A stretch of DNA of 56,360 nucleotides. It comes from Cobetia crustatorum. GTDB taxonomy: Bacteria; Pseudomonadota; Gammaproteobacteria; Pseudomonadales; Halomonadaceae. A model generated the notes under the pieces. That model was given only the letters and a program-made list of their open reading frames with translations. It had not been told where the DNA came from and searched no databases. The stretch spans positions 1 through 56,360 of the forward strand of contig NZ_JEMF01000081.1 in NCBI RefSeq assembly GCF_000591415.1, given 5' to 3'. Shown here piece after piece: positions 53,467 to 56,360 of this stretch; positions within the stretch are counted from its first letter, which is position 1, and each line of letters starts with the position of its first letter. Both the position numbers and the translations under genes were made by a program.

Positions 53467-54027
53467 ATGCCACAACGTCACATTGTCACCACCACACTGT
53501 CTCGTGCGCTCAAGCCTGCCTTGCTCGCCATGAGCCTGGTAGCACCGTTTGTGGCAGGTCAGGCATTGGCACTGGAATACCCCATCGGTACGCCGGCCAA
53601 GGAAGGGGGCATGGAAATTGCTGCCGTCTACCTGCAGCCAGTCGTCATGGCACCCGCGGGCAAGCTGCCGGCCAATAAAGCCGATGTTCATCTGGAAGCC
53701 GATATCCATGCGCTGATGGAGAATGACAACGGCTTCGCACCGGGCGACTGGATTCCCTATCTCGGTATCCACTACACCCTGACCAAGAATGGCAGCGAGA
53801 CGCCGATCGAGGGTGACCTGGTACCGATGATCGCCAACGATGGCACGCACTACGGCAAGAACGTCAAGCTGGACGGACCAGGAAAATACCACCTGACCTT
53901 CGTCATCCAGCATCCGGATATGCCGCGTCATATCGACAAGGAAACAGGCGTCGCCGAATGGCCGGACACCATCACGACCGACTATGATTTCGTCTATGCA
54001 GGCATTGGCAAGAAAGGCGGCTACTAA
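53467..54027 (+). CDS. ftrA: FtrA/P19-type periplasmic iron-binding protein
   Basis: 186 residues with a signal peptide (ALLAMSLVAPFVAGQALA). The mature protein matches the P19/Tp34 family: EYPIGTPAKEGGMEIAAVYL, ADVHLEADIHALMENDNGF, and LTFVIQHPDMPRHIDKETG, with the metal residues in MEI, HLEADIH and QHPDMPRH. Family members bind Cu and Fe in the periplasm and work with an Ftr1 permease. First gene of ftrABCD, with a Fur-like site upstream. Confidence 0.92.
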   Translation: MPQRHIVTTTLSRALKPALLAMSLVAPFVAGQALALEYPIGTPAKEGGMEIAAVYLQPVVMAPAGKLPANKADVHLEADIHALMENDNGFAPGDWIPYLGIHYTLTKNGSETPIEGDLVPMIANDGTHYGKNVKLDGPGKYHLTFVIQHPDMPRHIDKETGVAEWPDTITTDYDFVYAGIGKKGGY

Positions 54028-54150
54028 ACCGTAGCGCGTCTGCTATTGTCCACGCTCAATGGCTGCCCTCGTGGCGGCCATTGGTCGCTTTGCCGCCCCG
54101 CTTTTCTGATGGACGGCACCTGCTCCTCACTCCCTGACATGGAGCTCACC

Positions 54151-54513
54151 ATGCGTCTGTCCCGTCGCCTGTACGCCCTGTTATCTCCTGTTCTGCTGCT
54201 TGTGTTGTCCGCTGTCCTGCTTCCTAACACGGCACTCGCCACCGACATGCCCTCCTACGACCTGACCCTGAAGAATGGCACTCTCACTCCCAAGGTGCTG
54301 AAAGTGAAGGCCGGTGAGAAATTCATCATCCAGCTGCACAACGCGGGCAATACTCCTGCCGAATTCGAGAGTAATTCCCTACGCAAGGAGAAAGTGCTGG
54401 CTCCGGGCGTGAAGTCATTCGTGGTCATTCACCCGCTACGTGCTGGCAGCTACGACTACTTCGATGATTTCCATCTACCGGATGCGCGTGGTCAGGTAGT
54501 GGCTGCCGAGTGA
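54151..54513 (+). CDS. ftrB: FtrB-like cupredoxin-fold protein
   Basis: 120 residues with a signal peptide (LLLVLSAVLLPNTALA). The mature domain TLKNGTLTPKVLKVKAGEKF, then LHNAGNTPAEFES, is a small cupredoxin fold. No classical Cys ligand is visible; Glu, Met and His (FDDFHLPDARG) may bind. It may oxidise ferrous iron or carry copper for the permease, as proposed for Bordetella ftrB. GGAG lies seven bases before the ATG. Its stop overlaps an ATG (TGATG) opening a repeat-containing frame. Confidence 0.88.
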   Translation: MRLSRRLYALLSPVLLLVLSAVLLPNTALATDMPSYDLTLKNGTLTPKVLKVKAGEKFIIQLHNAGNTPAEFESNSLRKEKVLAPGVKSFVVIHPLRAGSYDYFDDFHLPDARGQVVAAE

Positions 54514-54695
54514 TGTGCCCTTCTGTTTCAAGTACATCAGTTTCAAGTACATCAGTCTCAAGTGCTTCTGTCTCAAGTGCTGTCTTGGTCAGCACTGATG
54601 TCATGTGTACTGATCTTATGAGTACGGATGTCATGAGCACTGCCCTCACGTCATTCTTTCTTGCCTGCTGTTGCCGAGAGTCCCGCCATGTTTGA
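54513..54695 (+). CDS. Possible 60-residue repeat ORF between ftrB and ftrC
   Basis: An ATG overlapping the ftrB stop opens a frame of 60 codons ending eight bases inside ftrC. It encodes a run of VSSTS pentapeptides, then Met/Thr-Asp-rich residues. No ribosome site of its own is visible beyond coupling; probably a by-product of the repeats, but coupling on both sides makes a small peptide possible. Confidence 0.25.
   Translation: MCPSVSSTSVSSTSVSSASVSSAVLVSTDVMCTDLMSTDVMSTALTSFFLACCCRESRHV
54525..54642. repeat. Two oppositely oriented 15-bp repeat arrays between ftrB and ftrC
   Basis: Four units of the type GTTTCAAGTACATCA lie at 54525-54584. Three or more units of the type GAGTACTGATGTCAT follow at 54590-54642. 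The second array is partly complementary to the first (ACATCAG against CTGATGT), so the region can fold on itself. It is open in one frame: see the ORF at 54513. Confidence 0.75.
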
Positions 54696-55548
54696 TCAGG
54701 TTCTGTTTATCGTCTGGCGCGAAAGCGTCGAAGCCATTCTTGTCGTCGGCATCATGCATGCCTGGCTGGTGCAGTCCGGCACCCGCGCCGGCTTGCGCTA
54801 TCTATGGGGCGGTGTCGTCGCGGGTCTCGTGCTGGCAGGCCTGATGGGTGCTGCCCTGATGGGGGCCAATACCTGGCTGACGGGTACCTCACAGGAAGTC
54901 TTCCAGGCAGCATTGGTACTGATCGCCTGTCTGTTGATCACTCAGATGGTGCTGTGGATGCGCACCAAGGGACGCACGCTCAAAGCAGAACTCGAAAGCG
55001 GAATGGCCAATGCCGTGTCTTCCGGCAGCTACTGGGGCGTGGCGATTCTGGTCGCCATTGCCGTGGCGCGTGAAGGTGCCGAAACCGTCGTCTTCCTCTA
55101 TGGCATGGGCGCCGCCAGCCTGCAATCCGGTGGCATTGGCAGCTTCTCCCTCGCCGCCGGCATCGGCTTCGCGTTGGCCGTCGCCACTTTCATGGCGCTG
55201 CAGCTGGGTTCGCGCCTGTTCTCCTGGAAGCTGTTCTTCCGCGTCACCGAGATACTGTTGCTGCTGTTGGCTGCCTCGCTGCTGATGTCGGGTCTTGAGC
55301 AGTTGATTGGCCTCGGCTATCTGCCAGCAGGCATGGACCCGCTATGGGATTCCAGCTGGCTGCTGGATGACGGCAGTGGCCTGGGTGGCCTGCTGGCAAC
55401 CTTCGCCGGCTACCGCGCCTGGCCTGCCGCGACCATGGTGGGTGGCTACGTCCTCTACTGGGTGGTGGTGATCAGCATGATGAAGAATCAGCGCAAGAAT
55501 GAACGCAGTGACCAGCGCAGCCAGCTGGCCGCGCGGGCGCGTAGCTAA
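54688..55548 (+). CDS. ftrC: Ftr1-family ferric/ferrous iron permease FtrC
   Basis: 286 residues with seven helices. The two REXXE metal-binding motifs are RESVE (helix 1, WRESVEAILVVG) and REGAE (VAREGAETVVFLYGMG). Shares the fold with yeast Ftr1p. It transports iron with help of the periplasmic FtrA and FtrB. The ATG at 54688 is preceded by only a weak GAGAG. It is followed by ftrD after 35 bases. Confidence 0.93.
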   Translation: MFDQVLFIVWRESVEAILVVGIMHAWLVQSGTRAGLRYLWGGVVAGLVLAGLMGAALMGANTWLTGTSQEVFQAALVLIACLLITQMVLWMRTKGRTLKAELESGMANAVSSGSYWGVAILVAIAVAREGAETVVFLYGMGAASLQSGGIGSFSLAAGIGFALAVATFMALQLGSRLFSWKLFFRVTEILLLLLAASLLMSGLEQLIGLGYLPAGMDPLWDSSWLLDDGSGLGGLLATFAGYRAWPAATMVGGYVLYWVVVISMMKNQRKNERSDQRSQLAARARS

Positions 55549-55583
55549 TTCGCTAGGCAGCCAATTCCGAGGAGAAAGCGTCC

Positions 55584-56360
55584 ATGGCCAACTGTGGCAT
55601 TCAATCAGCGGATGACTCCATGACATCACGCCCGAATCGCATTGCGCGCTTCGGGCAGGCGATGCAGCAGCGTCGTGGGCTAATCCAGTTGATTCAGTGG
55701 GTGGTGGTCGGTCTCTACGCCTTCCTGCTGGTAGTGCCCGCCCTGCTACCACTGCCGGACTATCAGGCGCATATCCTGACCAGCCTGACGGTGTTCGCCG
55801 AATTCGTTTTCTGGGGGCTGTGGTGGCCCTTCGTGCTGATTAGCATGGTGCTGATGGGCCGTGTCTGGTGCGGCGTCTTCTGTCCGGAAGGCACGCTGAC
55901 CGAGGCCGCCAGCCGCATTGGTCTCGGCCGGCCGATTCCTGACTGGATGCGTTGGGGCGGCTGGCCCTTCGTGGCCTTTCTCGGCACTACGCTCTACGGC
56001 CAGCTGGCCAGTGTCTATCAGTATCCGCTCGGCGCACTGGTGGTACTGGGGGGCTCAACCGTGGCGGCGATCATCGTTGGCCTGATCTACGGCAAGGGCA
56101 CGCGCGTCTGGTGTCGTCAGCTGTGCCCGGTCAATGGCGTGTTCAATCTGTTGGCACGCCTGTCACCAACCCACTTCCGTACTGATCAAGCGCAGTGGGC
56201 CGCACACAATCAAGCCGTGAGAAACGGTGATGCAGTACGCATGTCGGCACCGGACTGCGCGCCGCTGATTCCGCTCAAGCAGCTCGACAGTGCCGGTGAC
56301 TGTCATGCCTGCGGACGTGCAGCGGCTACAAGGACGCCATGCAACTGGAATGGCGCGCGC
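55584..56360 (+). pseudogene. ftrD: FtrD-like polyferredoxin, partial, with apparent frameshift near the end
   Basis: At least 250 residues before the window ends. Membrane segments precede and follow cysteine motifs GRVWCGVFCPEG and VWCRQLCPVNG (CxxxCP type, as in NapH/CcoG-like proteins). At about 56316 the frame is lost: DCHACGR is followed by one missing base, after which CSGYKDAMQLEW is read, completing a CxxCxxC cluster. FtrD probably passes electrons for iron uptake in the FtrABCD system. AGGAG is present upstream. Whether it is a true lesion or an undercall cannot be decided here. Confidence 0.85.

Noticed and set aside
1-56360. CRISPR array, rRNA, tRNA, IS element or prophage
   Set aside because: No regularly spaced repeats, no RNA gene signature and no transposase or phage gene was seen on either strand.

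Overview
The window looks like chromosome from a halophilic marine gammaproteobacterium, most likely Halomonadaceae (Cobetia or Halomonas type). This is inferred from protein character, the lptG-lptF / pepA-holC-valS order, a long BetT-type BCCT transporter, and abundant TRAP and dct genes. No rRNA, tRNA, IS element, prophage or CRISPR array was seen. Most of it is ordinary housekeeping and transport DNA with several metal-handling islands.

Layout. 1-1910: Fur-box-flanked bfd, a 728-base gap, a broken hypothetical gene and a strong terminator. 1929-14527: the RDD-lptG-lptF operon diverges from pepA; then ilvE, holC, a convergent large hybrid histidine kinase, and valS. 14571-18063: META lipoprotein, PAP2 phosphatase with a PmrA-like box, diguanylate cyclase, glyoxalase I. 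18237-23914: ydeP-type molybdoenzyme with fdhD, trhO, a LysR regulator. 24061-25794: three tandem entericidin-like lipoproteins and a quinone reductase. 25959-31222: TauE/SafE exporter, TAXI-TRAP transporter with a broken fused permease, HIT protein. 31322-33415: zevAB-like zinc transport pair with a candidate Zur site. 33429-37912: dctBD with a decayed regulator ATPase, then two lipoproteins. 38267-42559: BCCT transporter, dps, DUF2183 protein. 42579-45311: a bufferin operon (bufA precursor, bufB DUF692 MNIO enzyme, bufC DUF2063 partner, DoxX). 45735-53263: rmuC, PfpI protein, basic secreted protein, pepD, small lipoprotein, broken tmcA. 53394-56360: Fur-box-preceded ftrABCD iron uptake operon, running off the end.

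How the genes work together. Metal homeostasis is the recurring theme: iron release (Bfd), iron storage and DNA protection (Dps), iron uptake (FtrABCD), probable zinc uptake (ZevAB) and probable copper sequestration by a modified peptide (bufferin). The bufferin operon is the most interesting system: a secreted four-cysteine precursor, its modifying enzyme and partner, a 12-bp hairpin between precursor and enzyme genes, and a DoxX gene.

A caution on quality: five genes (986-1809, TRAP permease, doxX, tmcA, ftrD) are each broken by what looks like one missing base, at or near a G/C-rich spot. Sequencing or assembly undercalls are a simpler explanation than five independent pseudogenes. Function calls come from reading the translations and motifs; no database search was run.
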